This document shows positions 1 through 6,721 of a DNA stretch of 23,843 nt, piece after piece. Position numbers and translations under genes: made by a program. Under the pieces are notes generated by a model. The model was not told the DNA's origin. It ran no database searches and saw only the letters and a list, made by a program, of their open reading frames with translations. This stretch comes from Candidatus Lindowiibacteriota bacterium. Its GTDB lineage: Bacteria; Lindowbacteria; 2-12-FULL-62-27. Position 1 is the stretch's first letter. Each line of letters begins with the position of its first letter. The stretch is from positions 1 through 23,843 of the forward strand of contig JAHFCY010000020.1 of NCBI GenBank assembly GCA_023249255.1. Reading direction: 5' to 3'.

Positions 1-1670
1 CCGGATCTCTTGAGGTGAGGGTAACCGCTGAAATCGCGGACGGCTGGCACATTAACTCGAACAGACCGACGCTCGATTATCTGATTCCGACCGAACTCAA
101 ACTCACAGCGCCGGACGGATTCGTCGTCGACGAAATTCGATATCCATCGCCCGTCCGAAAGGCGGTTGCGTTCGCCGAAGCGCCGCTCGATCTGTACGAG
201 GGACTGACTGAGTTGACCGCACACCTCAAGCCGGGCGAGGCCGTGGCCGGATTTTATACGGTCAGCGCGCAGTTGAATTATCAGGCATGCGACGACAAAA
301 AATGCCTGCCGCCCGCCTCCGTTGGAACGGTCATTCCATTTGAAATCCCGGCGATGCGGCCGGGTGGACACGCGGACGGAGAGACGGACGGACAAACGGT
401 CATGCAGACGAGCCGCCAAGCATACGGCCTTCGGACCGGTTCGGCCGGCAACAGTGGGTCCAAGATGTTCGAGCGTTTGTTCGAGGAAAATGGCGTGATA
501 TGGGCGCTCGTGTTGATTTTCTGGGGCGGGCTGGTCCTCAATCTCACGCCCTGCGTCTATCCGATGATTCCGATCACGGTCGCATATTTCGGCGGGCGCG
601 GGACATCAGCCGATCCAAAAAATTCCGTTCCCGGCGCCATTGCCTATTTTCTGGGAATTGTCGTGACGTACAGTTTGCTCGGCACGGCGGCAGGACTTAC
701 CGGGGGAATGTTCGGCATGGCGCTTCAGCATCCGGCGGTGTTGGTGGGTTTGTCGATGCTGATGCTGGTTTTATCGGCCGGGATGTTCGGCTGGATTTCG
801 TTTAGCCTGCCAAACGGGTTGATTCAAAAACTGGCTGATGGCCGGGCCGTTCCGATGGGCGCATTTGGCATGGGCGCGACGATGGGACTGGTGGCGGCAC
901 CCTGTATCGGGCCATTCGTACTGGGGCTTCTGGCGTATGTCGGCCAGCGGCAGTCGCCGGTTCTGGGATTTGCTCTCTTTTCGGTGATGTCGGCCGGATT
1001 GGGCCTTCCTTATCTTTTTCTCGGCCTGTTTTCCGACCGCATCAGAAGCCTTCCGAAATCGGGCGAATGGATGGATGTTGTGAAATGGGGATTCGGGTTC
1101 GCGCTTCTGGCCATGGCAATCTATTTCATTTCGCCGCTGATTCCGGATCGGGCGGCCACATTATTATATGGAGGGGTGCTGGTTTCTGTGGCGATTACAG
1201 CGGCGGCGGCAACGATGGGATTTTCCAAAGGCTCACATCTGTCCACAGCCTGGCGGGCAGGTCTTGGGATTGCGGCGGTCGGATTCGGGATTTGGGCTGG
1301 ATTCTTGGCCAACCCCAAAGTGGAGGACACGTTCTGGCTGTCCTACGACGACGTGAGTTACGATGCGGCGCTCGCATCCAGCCGGCCGATCCTGCTCGAC
1401 TTTTATGCTCAATGGTGCGTGCCATGCCGGCGCCTGGACCGGACGACCTACGCTTATCCAAGCGTGCGTGCGGCGCTGGAGAAGACAACGAGATTGAAGG
1501 TAGATTTGACGTTGTATGATTCGACGCCGGCGCAGGCAGCGCGGAAAAAATTCAACGTGATGGGTATTCCGACAGCGATCTACATCGGCCCAGACGGCGC
1601 CGAACGATTCCGGCTGATCGGCGAATTTTCTGCGGAGGAATTGATCGGGGAGTTAAAGAAATACCAGTGA
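1..1670 (+). CDS. dsbD: DsbD-type thiol:disulfide interchange protein, 5' truncated by window edge
   Basis: DsbD carries electrons from cytoplasmic thioredoxin across the inner membrane to periplasmic thiol proteins. Numbering from the GTG at 15, an N-terminal periplasmic domain (about 1-115) has GWHINSNRP and a cysteine pair at 92 and 97. A multispanning core (about 160-435) has the two membrane cysteines in NLTPCVYPMIP (C180) and APCIGPF (C297). A C-terminal thioredoxin domain has WCVPC (C468, C471). All six redox cysteines of the three-module relay are visible. The frame stays open to base 1 and a signal peptide is missing, so the GTG at 15 is internal and the true start is upstream. The stop overlaps the next gene (GTGA at 1667). 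A hydrophilic, low-complexity linker (about 114-150) joins the first two modules. The family assignment is secure; the in vivo partner is not shown. Confidence 0.93.
   Translation, partial: GSLEVRVTAEIADGWHINSNRPTLDYLIPTELKLTAPDGFVVDEIRYPSPVRKAVAFAEAPLDLYEGLTELTAHLKPGEAVAGFYTVSAQLNYQACDDKKCLPPASVGTVIPFEIPAMRPGGHADGETDGQTVMQTSRQAYGLRTGSAGNSGSKMFERLFEENGVIWALVLIFWGGLVLNLTPCVYPMIPITVAYFGGRGTSADPKNSVPGAIAYFLGIVVTYSLLGTAAGLTGGMFGMALQHPAVLVGLSMLMLVLSAGMFGWISFSLPNGLIQKLADGRAVPMGAFGMGATMGLVAAPCIGPFVLGLLAYVGQRQSPVLGFALFSVMSAGLGLPYLFLGLFSDRIRSLPKSGEWMDVVKWGFGFALLAMAIYFISPLIPDRAATLLYGGVLVSVAITAAAATMGFSKGSHLSTAWRAGLGIAAVGFGIWAGFLANPKVEDTFWLSYDDVSYDAALASSRPILLDFYAQWCVPCRRLDRTTYAYPSVRAALEKTTRLKVDLTLYDSTPAQAARKKFNVMGIPTAIYIGPDGAERFRLIGEFSAEELIGELKKYQ
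366..399 (+). repeat. Low-complexity GGAC-type tract inside the DsbD linker
   Basis: This stretch consists of imperfect tetramers related to GGAC, GGAG and AGAC. It is translated as GHADGETDGQTV in the linker between the periplasmic domain and the membrane core of DsbD. It may be a decayed simple-sequence repeat inserted in frame. The call rests on composition only. Confidence 0.4.
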
Positions 1671-2803
1671 AAGATACAACGCATTTATCGCAAAAATTGG
1701 ACACACACCCACACGCACCCACACGCACAGACCTCCACTCACCCATCTGGAATCTGTCAGTGTCTGTGAGCGTCTGTGGATGTCTGTCAGTGGTTCTGTT
1801 TTCCGGGTTGGATGCTGGCGCATCCGACCTTCGGCGCGTCATTTCTCCCGTCGCGGATCTTCGGTCCGAAACGCAGGATGCGCCGCCGGACACGTATGCG
1901 CACGACCCGCTTGAGGAGTCCCAGCTCCTGTTCGGCGAGATCGTGAAGATTCACCAAACCGACGGAGACTGGGGGCTGGCCGAGGCGGTCAACCAGCGCG
2001 AATTCACGCACAAAAAAGTATGGGAGGGATATCCCGGATGGGTTCGGCTGGAGAATCTCGGTGAGCCCTGGGCGGGGCCGGTGGAGAGCAAAGCTGTTGT
2101 CAAAACATTCTGGGCGAATGTGTACGATCGGCCGCTGACCGGATTTGGCCGCTCTCAGATTTACGCGCAGATACCGTTTGGAAGTTTCATCGACGTGGTC
2201 CGGACGGCGGGCGATTGGGCAGAGATGGCATGGAAGTGCAGGACGACCGCATGGATGAGGAAGAAATACCTGACGTGTGCCGCCGCATCCATCGCCATGC
2301 CAGAATCGGATACCGGACATTACGACGCGCGGATCGCTGATTGCGTCTGGAAACATATGCGGTTATTTTTCGGCGTGCCATATTATTGGGGTGGTCTGAG
2401 TCCCTACGGCACCCGGTACCGCCGGGTGATGACCGGTGTCGATTGTTCAGGCCTCGTACATCTGGCCTATCGCGCAGCCGGGGCGGTCATCCCGCGAGAC
2501 TCGCACGAGCAGTGGATGTCCTCGGCGCCGCTCAAGCGCGAGGAACTTCGCCGCGGCGACCTAGTATTCCTCGCAAACGCGGAAAAGCCTCAGAAGATCG
2601 TCCATGTGGCGATGTACGTCGGCGGAGAATTTCTGATCGAGGGGCCCGGAACGGGTCTCAAGGTCCGGCGCATAACATTTAAAAAAAAGTTCGGGCGGCG
2701 TTTGTCCGGCATCGAATCCGGTGATACGGTGGGTGGCAAGGTCATTTATTTTGGCCGGCCGGAATGGACAGCCATCAGCGAAAGAGGAGAAGAAGTAAAA
2801 TGA
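1667..2803 (+). CDS. Secreted SH3-NlpC/P60 peptidoglycan endopeptidase
   Basis: This is a probable cell-wall hydrolase that cuts peptide stems, similar in layout to the YkfC-like gamma-D-glutamyl-diamino acid endopeptidases (two SH3b domains, then NlpC/P60). Residues 86-132 and 143-203 look like SH3b folds. The catalytic domain starts near 230 with GVPYYWGG, followed by the cysteine motif GVDCSGLV (C260) and the histidine in IVHVAMYVGG (H313). The start is a GTG in a GTGA overlap with dsbD; no strong ribosome binding site is seen. The first 55 residues are odd: a His/Thr/Pro-rich stretch is followed by a hydrophobic run LSVSVSVCGCLSVVLF, which can act as a signal peptide but is encoded by a GTCTGTG-rich repeat (1701-1798). 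A later start is possible. The sodC start overlaps its stop, suggesting one transcript. Confidence 0.85.
   Translation: MKDTTHLSQKLDTHPHAPTRTDLHSPIWNLSVSVSVCGCLSVVLFSGLDAGASDLRRVISPVADLRSETQDAPPDTYAHDPLEESQLLFGEIVKIHQTDGDWGLAEAVNQREFTHKKVWEGYPGWVRLENLGEPWAGPVESKAVVKTFWANVYDRPLTGFGRSQIYAQIPFGSFIDVVRTAGDWAEMAWKCRTTAWMRKKYLTCAAASIAMPESDTGHYDARIADCVWKHMRLFFGVPYYWGGLSPYGTRYRRVMTGVDCSGLVHLAYRAAGAVIPRDSHEQWMSSAPLKREELRRGDLVFLANAEKPQKIVHVAMYVGGEFLIEGPGTGLKVRRITFKKKFGRRLSGIESGDTVGGKVIYFGRPEWTAISERGEEVK
1701..1798. repeat. Imperfect CA/TG hairpin repeat, GTCTGTG family (copy 1)
   Basis: A CA-rich arm (1701-1745, with ACACGCACCC and ACACGCACAG) faces a TG-rich arm (1751-1798, with GTCTGTG-type units) across a very short loop. 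The arms are only partly complementary. The motifs (CCTCCAC, GCACAGAC, GTCTGTGG) recur in the hairpin at 19651-19746. The whole element lies in the 5' end of the NlpC/P60 reading frame. Confidence 0.6.
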
Positions 2804-3363
2804 ATCGCATGAAAAAAATCATCTGTGTTTTTTCGGCGTTGCTTATCGGCGTGACCGCGACGGCTGTATCCACAAGGGCGGCGGCAAAGAAGGTCAAGGC
2901 GGCGGCGAAACGCGTGGCCGTGGCGGCGATCGCGCCTCTCGGAACGAACACCGTTCGCGGCACGTTCAGGGCATGGGAGGAAAAATCGGTGGCGGTTTCG
3001 GTGGAAGTGACGGTTGAGAATCTCAAGCCGGGCAAGCACGGCGCGCACATTCACAGCGGCGGATCCTGCGGCGATGACGGCAAGGCGGCCGGGCCGCACT
3101 GGGACCCGAACAGCACCGGCAAACACGGAAATCCTTCCGACCCGGCGACGGTGCATCACGCAGCCGACATGCCGAACCTGAACGTGGACGCGAAGGGCAA
3201 CGGCGGCATGAAATTTACAACGACGAATTTCAAGCTGGCGGACCTGATCGGTAAGACGATCGTCATTCATGACAATTTCGACAATTATACCGACAGTCCA
3301 GCCAACGGCGGAAGCGGCCCACGGATCGGCTGCGGCGTCATCGGGGAAAAAGGGGCCCCCTGA
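2800..3363 (+). CDS. sodC: Secreted Cu/Zn superoxide dismutase
   Basis: The enzyme converts superoxide to oxygen and hydrogen peroxide in the periplasm or envelope. The 187-residue product starts with a signal peptide (MNRMKKIICVFSALLIGV), followed by an Ala/Lys-rich stretch (27-45). All metal ligands expected for the family are visible: copper histidines H83 and H85 (GAHIH), bridging H100 (GPHWDP), zinc ligands H109, H120 and D123 (HAADMPN), and copper H157 (VIHD). The disulfide pair C90/C178 and the active-site arginine R175 (PRIGCG) are also present. The ATG overlaps the stop of the upstream peptidase (ATGA), with an AGGAG about 11 bases before it, so translation is probably coupled. With DsbD nearby, a role in envelope redox protection is a reasonable inference. 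Confidence 0.94.
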   Translation: MNRMKKIICVFSALLIGVTATAVSTRAAAKKVKAAAKRVAVAAIAPLGTNTVRGTFRAWEEKSVAVSVEVTVENLKPGKHGAHIHSGGSCGDDGKAAGPHWDPNSTGKHGNPSDPATVHHAADMPNLNVDAKGNGGMKFTTTNFKLADLIGKTIVIHDNFDNYTDSPANGGSGPRIGCGVIGEKGAP

Positions 3364-3367
3364 ATCA

Positions 3368-3397
3368 TTGACACCCGGCGCTTTCCCTCCATATAAT
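3368..3397 (+). promoter_or_regulatory. Near-consensus sigma-70 promoter before the HD-GYP/pilus block
   Basis: A perfect -35 TTGACA (3368-3373) and a perfect -10 TATAAT (3392-3397) are separated by 18 bases. The predicted transcription start is near 3404, only about 7 bases before the ATG at 3411. It lies in the 47-base gap after sodC and probably drives the HD-GYP/pil transcript. Confidence 0.75.
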
Positions 3398-3410
3398 TCC
3401 TATTAGCATT

Positions 3411-4973
3411 ATGAAAACTCGGGCGCAGGGACGTCGACCCGTGGGGGGGAGGCGTAGAAAGCGTGCCTCAGGCACGAAGGGGAAGCGTATCGCCGGTTCA
3501 CGGTCGGCGGGGAGGAGGGGTCTGCCCCCGGTGCACGTCCGGCTTCATATCGAAAACCAGCGCCTTTATACTTTGCTCGAACTATCGACGTTGTTGTCGT
3601 CCACCCGCAACGTCAATCAACTGTTCAAACTCCTGGCAATCCAGACGTCGTCGCTTCTCAATGCCGAACGTACAAGCATTTTCGTCTACGACGCGGCGCG
3701 AAACGAGTTGTGGTCGAAAGTGGCGGAAGGGACTGGTCGGAAGACCATCCGCATTCCGTCGAATCGGGGCATCGCCGGCCATGTGCTTCGGACGGGCGAA
3801 ATGTTGAACGTCCGGGACGCGTACCAGCACCCGGCGTTTTTGAAAGAGGTTGACCGGCAGACCGGATTTGTGACGCGGACGATTCTGGGCTGTCCAATGC
3901 GATCGCATTCCGGAGAATGTACCGGCGTCATCGAAGCGCTGAACAAGCGCGCCGGTGTCTTCACCACACAGGACGAAAAAATGCTGATGTCGATTGCAGC
4001 CCTGGCAGCCGTGTCTTTGGAAAACTCATTCCTGATCGAAGGCCAGATGGATTTGTTTGAATCGTTCATCGAATCGTCCGTCCACGCACTCGGCGACCGC
4101 GATCAAATGACGTACGGTCACACGATCCGCGTGGCCTATTTTGCCGACAAGCTGGCCCGGGCCATCAGCGACTGCAGACACACGCCGTTCGACAAAATCA
4201 CATTTTCCGAGGAAGATCTTCGCAAACTTCGATTTGCCGCCCTTCTTCACGATATCGGGAAAATCACCGTTCCAGAGGCGATTCTGAACAAGCGGGACAA
4301 GCTCTTCGATCACGAAGTCGAGCAAATCCGCCAGCGATTCGATCACATTAAACTTGCCGAAAAAATCCGGGCGCTCGAAAACGGCGGCGCCGATGCCCAT
4401 GGCTACCGCAGATTCTGTCAGAGGCTGGATCAAGATTTCGAACTCATCCTCCGACTGCTTCCGCCGGGGCCCGTGTCCGACGCGGACCGTCAGGTGCTGG
4501 ACGGGATGTGCCGCACGATTTACCGGATCAACGGCCGGGACGTCCCGCAACTGACCGAGAGGGAGTACCGGCATCTGGTTCTGGCGCGGGGAAATCTGAC
4601 CGAGGACGAATTCGAACTGATGAAAGCACACGTGAAAAAGACATGGGACATTCTCGCAAAAATTTACTGGCCGAAGGATCTGAAACAGATACCGGTGTGG
4701 GCATCCTCACACCATGAGCGCATGGATGGCACGGGATATCCGCTGGGCCTGAAGGCAGCCGAGATTCCGATCGAGGGACAGATTCTCGCCGTAGCCGATA
4801 TTTTCGATGCTCTCACAGCCACTGACCGACCGTACAAAAAGCGTAATTCGATATCGGAGGCGAAGAACATCCTGCAGGGGATGGCGACAGCCGGTCACGT
4901 CAATCCGGACATGGTCGAGTTAATGGGAACGCTCCAAGACAGGGATCTCTCGCCGGGCGCGGAGAGGGTCTGA
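3411..4973 (+). CDS. GAF-HD-GYP cyclic-di-GMP phosphodiesterase
   Basis: HD-GYP enzymes hydrolyse cyclic di-GMP. From the ATG, residues 1-40 are very basic and poorly folded-looking; 50-205 form a GAF sensor domain; 215-505 form the HD-GYP domain. Metal and catalytic motifs are present: H237 (YGH), H280/D281 (LLHDIGK), H407, HHERMDGTGYP (434-444) and ADIFDALTATDRPYKK. Between HDIGKITVPEAIL and NLTEDEFELMKAHV lies an extra segment of about 100 residues that compact HD-GYP domains lack; I recall similar insertions in other GAF-HD proteins. The start is uncertain: the ATG has almost no leader behind the promoter, while an in-frame GTG at 3531 has a strong ribosome binding site. The stop overlaps the next gene by one base (TGATG at 4973), which links it directly to pilus ATPase expression. 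Confidence 0.92.
   Translation: MKTRAQGRRPVGGRRRKRASGTKGKRIAGSRSAGRRGLPPVHVRLHIENQRLYTLLELSTLLSSTRNVNQLFKLLAIQTSSLLNAERTSIFVYDAARNELWSKVAEGTGRKTIRIPSNRGIAGHVLRTGEMLNVRDAYQHPAFLKEVDRQTGFVTRTILGCPMRSHSGECTGVIEALNKRAGVFTTQDEKMLMSIAALAAVSLENSFLIEGQMDLFESFIESSVHALGDRDQMTYGHTIRVAYFADKLARAISDCRHTPFDKITFSEEDLRKLRFAALLHDIGKITVPEAILNKRDKLFDHEVEQIRQRFDHIKLAEKIRALENGGADAHGYRRFCQRLDQDFELILRLLPPGPVSDADRQVLDGMCRTIYRINGRDVPQLTEREYRHLVLARGNLTEDEFELMKAHVKKTWDILAKIYWPKDLKQIPVWASSHHERMDGTGYPLGLKAAEIPIEGQILAVADIFDALTATDRPYKKRNSISEAKNILQGMATAGHVNPDMVELMGTLQDRDLSPGAERV
3511..3520 (+). promoter_or_regulatory. Strong internal ribosome binding site before an alternative GTG start
   Basis: GGAGGAGGGG lies 10 bases before an in-frame GTG at 3531 (codon 41 of the HD-GYP gene). 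The annotated ATG at 3411 has no such site. A start at 3531 would remove the 40-residue basic tail and leave a leader of about 127 bases containing a small hairpin, CGTGCC/GGCACG (3462-3476). Confidence 0.45.
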
Positions 4974-6703
4974 TGGCGATTCCGGAGCGCAAGCGACTCG
5001 GCGACATTCTGATTGAAGCCGGCATTTTGTCCGAGGAAGCACTTGAGCAGGCAATGGTGCGCCAGAAAGAGACAGGGCACCGGCTCGGCCAGACGATGGT
5101 GGAGTTGGGGCTTGTGTCACCCGAGCAGATCGCGGCCGCGCTGTCCGCACAGCTTGGCATTCCGTATGTTCGGCTGGCGGATTACACCATCACGCCCGAT
5201 CTCATCCAGAAAATTCCCGTGCAGGTGGCCAAGCGTCATAAGCTGATCCCAATCGAGGAGGTTGGCGCCAAGCTCATCGTAGCCGTTGCCGATCCGCTCG
5301 ACATCACGGCTTTGGACGATCTCCAACTGATGCTGGGCCTGGAAATCGAGCCGGTCATTGCAGCCGAATCGGACGTGATGCGCGCGATCGAGCAGCAGTA
5401 CGGCGAGGCGGCCAGCCAGTCAGTCGAAAACGTCCTGCAAGAACTGACGGAGCAGGATGTGCAGCTCATTCAGGATGTCGACGGGGTCCTGGGCGGCGGC
5501 ACGGAGCATGTCGGAAGTGAAACGCCGGTCATCCGTCTCGTCAACATGATCATTCTTCAATCTCTGCGCGACCGGGCCAGCGACATTCACATCGAGCCGT
5601 TTGAGCACCGGTTTCAGGTTCGAGAGCGGATCGACGGCGTTCTCAAGGAGTTGCCGTCGCCTCCCCGCGCGCTTCAGTCCGGCATCGTATCGCGCGTCAA
5701 GGTCATGGCCGATCTCAACATCGCCGAAACGCGCCTGCCGCAGGACGGCCGCATCCGCGTCAAGCTGGCCGGAAAAGAAATCGACATCCGCGTGTCGAGT
5801 CTGCCGACGATGTTCGGCGAGAGCGTCGTGCTTCGTCTTCTGGACCGCACTTCTTCGGTTCTGTCGATCGAACAGCTGGGATTTCAGGCTGACGACGCCG
5901 AAAAATTGAAACGCAATCTTGGGGCGTCCAACGGCATCGTTCTGGTCACGGGTCCGACGGGATCCGGCAAAACCACGACGCTCTATGCCGGTGTCCAAGA
6001 GGTCAATTCGCCGGAGATCAAACTCATCACGGTGGAAGATCCGGTGGAATACGAGTTGAAGGGTCTCGTGCAGTGTCAGGTGAACGAAAAAGTCGGAATG
6101 ACGTTTGCGGCGGCTCTCCGATCCATCCTGCGTCAGGACCCCGACATCATCCTGATCGGTGAAATCCGCGACGTCGAAACCGCCTCCATCGCGATCCAGT
6201 CGGCCCTGACGGGCCATCTCGTGCTGGCCACGGCTCACACGAACGAAGCGGCCGGGGCGATTACGCGTCTCATCGACATGGGATGTGAGCCGTTTCTCCT
6301 GACGTCGAGCATCCGGGCCATCGTCGGCCAGCGGTTGGTACGAAAAATATGTCCGGCCTGCAAGGAGCAGTACGACCCGCCCGCCGACGATCTCAAAAAA
6401 CTCGGCAAGCGACCTGAGGAATTAAAGGGGCAGGCGTTCTACCGGGGCCGGGGATGCACGGAGTGCGCGACAACGGGGTTTCGCGGGCGTGTCGGCATCT
6501 ACGAAGTTCTGGAACTGAACAACGAGATCAACGACCTCATCGTGGAGAAGCAGCCGGCTAACATCATTCACAAAAAGGCGCTGGAGATGGGCATGCGACC
6601 GATGCGAGAGGACGGCTGGATGAAGGTGTTGCAGGGCGCGACGTCGCTCGACGAAATCCTGCGCGTGGCGCCGATCGAAACCGGCGTCGCCATCCGGGAT
6701 TAG
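4973..6703 (+). CDS. pilB: PilB/GspE-type extension ATPase with MshEN c-di-GMP domain (first copy)
   Basis: This hexameric ATPase powers pilus polymerisation (or type II secretion) at the inner membrane. The N-terminus carries two MshEN half-motifs, RLGDILIEAGILSEEAL (8-24) and RLGQTMVELGLVSPEQI (37-53), ending at Q60. This is the known c-di-GMP-binding signature of this family. The ATPase core has Walker A GPTGSGKTT (327-335), an Asp-box region around LITVEDPVEY, Walker B DIILIGEIRD (391-400) and a His-box region 413-424. A metal-binding four-cysteine motif is at C460, C463, C495 and C498. Length (576 residues) is normal for PilB. The His-box reads LATAHTNEAA where LSTLHTNDAP is usual. The gene follows the HD-GYP enzyme with a one-base overlap and precedes a second PilB, so which copy is the main pilus motor is unclear. 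Confidence 0.93.
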   Translation: MAIPERKRLGDILIEAGILSEEALEQAMVRQKETGHRLGQTMVELGLVSPEQIAAALSAQLGIPYVRLADYTITPDLIQKIPVQVAKRHKLIPIEEVGAKLIVAVADPLDITALDDLQLMLGLEIEPVIAAESDVMRAIEQQYGEAASQSVENVLQELTEQDVQLIQDVDGVLGGGTEHVGSETPVIRLVNMIILQSLRDRASDIHIEPFEHRFQVRERIDGVLKELPSPPRALQSGIVSRVKVMADLNIAETRLPQDGRIRVKLAGKEIDIRVSSLPTMFGESVVLRLLDRTSSVLSIEQLGFQADDAEKLKRNLGASNGIVLVTGPTGSGKTTTLYAGVQEVNSPEIKLITVEDPVEYELKGLVQCQVNEKVGMTFAAALRSILRQDPDIILIGEIRDVETASIAIQSALTGHLVLATAHTNEAAGAITRLIDMGCEPFLLTSSIRAIVGQRLVRKICPACKEQYDPPADDLKKLGKRPEELKGQAFYRGRGCTECATTGFRGRVGIYEVLELNNEINDLIVEKQPANIIHKKALEMGMRPMREDGWMKVLQGATSLDEILRVAPIETGVAIRD

Positions 6704-6721
6704 AGGAGGTAACGCGCCGAC

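Noticed and set aside
3404-3530. Possible c-di-GMP (GEMM) riboswitch before the HD-GYP gene
   Set aside because: The gene's function made this attractive, but I could not find the conserved GEMM core sequences; only a 6-base-pair hairpin is visible.
5420-6238. Long minus-strand open frames opposite the pilus ATPases (also 8501-9451 and 9506-10264)
   Set aside because: They are His/Arg/Asp-rich shadows of GC-rich coding sequence, lie opposite well-recognised genes, and have no domain features.
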